From: Methylotetracoccus sp.
GTDB lineage: Bacteria; Pseudomonadota; Gammaproteobacteria; Methylococcales; Methylococcaceae
Length of the DNA stretch: 6,474 nucleotides
Direction of reading: 5' to 3'
Assembly (NCBI GenBank): GCA_025458755.1
Contig: JALORT010000127.1
Coordinates: forward strand, 1 to 6,474
The position numbers and the translations under genes are program-made. Numbering within the stretch: the stretch's first letter is position 1; each line of letters starts with the position of its first letter. The notes under the pieces are model-generated. The model was not told where the DNA came from. It was given only the letters and a program-made list of their open reading frames with translations, and did not search any database. Shown here piece after piece: positions 5,865-6,474 of this stretch.

Positions 5865-6207
5865 AAGAAATACTGGCTCCAAATTTTTCATGCCGGTAAG
5901 AGGCTGAAACTGCACCACCCTAACCGTACCTATGAATCTCATCGCTCCAGAGGAGGCCATCGGTGTTGAAACGCTCATGGGTATCATCAAACCCGCCATA
6001 GCGCCTTGCCACGCCTCTCTAAAGTTGGCCGGCAGTGAATTGCGGTTCGTTGGTGATACAGGTCTGATTCGGTCTATACAGAAAAATCTTTGATTGCTTA
6101 TGCTGGCGCAGTATCCAACTTGACTTCATTCCCTTCCTTATCCCGTCGTTGATACGGCAGTCTTCCGTAGGTGGGGGATCTGTCGCTGCCATACTGCGCC
6201 GATCGAA
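5865..6207. other. Gene-poor gap between the Rieske gene and the flavodoxin
   Basis: I see no convincing gene in these 343 bases. The best plus-strand frame is ATG 5932 to TGA 6093 (53 residues, beginning MNLIAPEEAIGVETL). It has no Shine-Dalgarno sequence and I recognise no family, so it may be a remnant or chance. A perfect 10-bp inverted repeat, GGCGCAGTAT at 6105-6114 and ATACTGCGCC at 6191-6200, brackets 76 bases. Inside it lies a small hairpin, TACGG (6153-6157) with CCGTA (6165-6169). Neither is followed by a T-run, so I do not call a rho-independent terminator. The two flanking genes converge here, so transcription must end somewhere in this gap. Confidence 0.5.
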
Positions 6208-6474
6208 TCAGGCAGCGACCAGATCTGGTTTGACCATTTCCAACCACGCGTCGATGCGCTCGTCGGTCAAATCGCTTTGGTTGTCGTGATCGATCACCAG
6301 GCCGACGAACTCATCGTCAATGATGGCTTTGGAAGCCTCGAAGCTGTAGCCATCGGTCGGCCATGCGCCCACAACGGTCGCGCCATTTTCAATCACTTGG
6401 TCATAGATGAAAATCAAGGCGTCGACGAATTCATGGCCCTATCCTTCCTGGTCACCCAAGCCGAACAGGGCCAC
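6208..6474 (-). pseudogene. nifF: NifF-type long-chain flavodoxin, C-terminal part, interrupted by an in-frame stop
   Basis: Read from the right edge, the frame gives VALFGLGDQEG, a TAG at 6441-6439, then GHEFVDALIFIYDQVIENG and on to a TGA at 6210-6208. GDQxGY, WPTDGYSFEASKAI, FVGLVIDHDNQSDLTDERI and the terminal WLEMVKP are features of long-chain FMN flavodoxins, including NifF, which donates electrons to the nitrogenase Fe protein. The TAG replaces the invariant Tyr of GDQxGY; one base change from TAC or TAT explains it. The remainder after the stop is intact and shows no decay, so this may be a very recent nonsense mutation or a sequence error. A TTG at 6417 could restart a 69-residue fragment, but that would lack the FMN site. 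The N-terminal half is outside the window. The symbol rests on context and sequence likeness; a general flavodoxin (fldA) is possible. Confidence 0.75.

Noticed and set aside
5932..6093. 53-residue plus-strand frame as a real gene
   Set aside because: No ribosome binding site, no recognisable family and no support beyond an open frame of a length expected by chance.
1..6474. tRNA, rRNA, CRISPR array or complete insertion sequence
   Set aside because: I saw no cloverleaf-like sequence, no regularly spaced repeats and no transposase frame on either strand.

Overview
The window is a segment of a molybdenum-nitrogenase (nif) gene region. It most likely comes from a gammaproteobacterial diazotroph. 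The evidence for that is a gene order of nifN, nifX, DUF269, DUF683, fdxB and a Shethna-I-type [2Fe-2S] ferredoxin, which resembles the Azotobacter and methanotroph type of cluster. NifN and NifX also read close to the Azotobacter proteins as I remember them, and the nif genes are GC-rich (36/60 and 39/60 G+C in two hand-counted nifN segments). A Methylococcus-like methanotroph is a guess; the window contains no marker that settles the genus.

Layout. Positions 5217 down to 1 form one long minus-strand run: nifN, nifX, NifX-associated DUF269 protein, DUF683 helical protein, fdxB (2x[4Fe-4S] ferredoxin III), thioredoxin-like [2Fe-2S] ferredoxin, an uncharacterised 119-aa protein, a DUF4213/DUF364 protein, and an unrecognised gene cut by the left edge. 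The spacing is tight, several genes overlap, and I see no clear terminator, so this is probably one operon. Its likely promoter is a sigma-54 -24/-12 element at 5257-5272.

Positions 5218-5480 form a compact divergent control region. It holds one sigma-54 promoter facing nifN and another (5438-5453) facing a plus-strand Rieske [2Fe-2S] gene (5481-5864). Between them lie one perfect NifA-type TGT-N10-ACA activator site (5316-5331) and a near-consensus IHF site (5290-5302). The Rieske gene is clearly poorer in G+C (about 47% by hand count) than its neighbours.

Positions 5865-6207 hold no convincing gene. Positions 6208-6474 hold the C-terminal part of a long-chain NifF-type flavodoxin on the minus strand. 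Its reading frame is broken by an in-frame TAG exactly where the family has a conserved Tyr.

How it fits together: NifN is half of the NifEN scaffold on which FeMo-cofactor is matured, and NifX carries cofactor precursors. The DUF269 and DUF683 proteins are constant companions of nifX. FdxB, the Shethna-type ferredoxin, the Rieske protein and the flavodoxin are four different redox carriers that could feed cofactor assembly or nitrogenase. The last three genes of the operon are the least understood. nifE, the usual partner immediately upstream of nifN, is not in that position.
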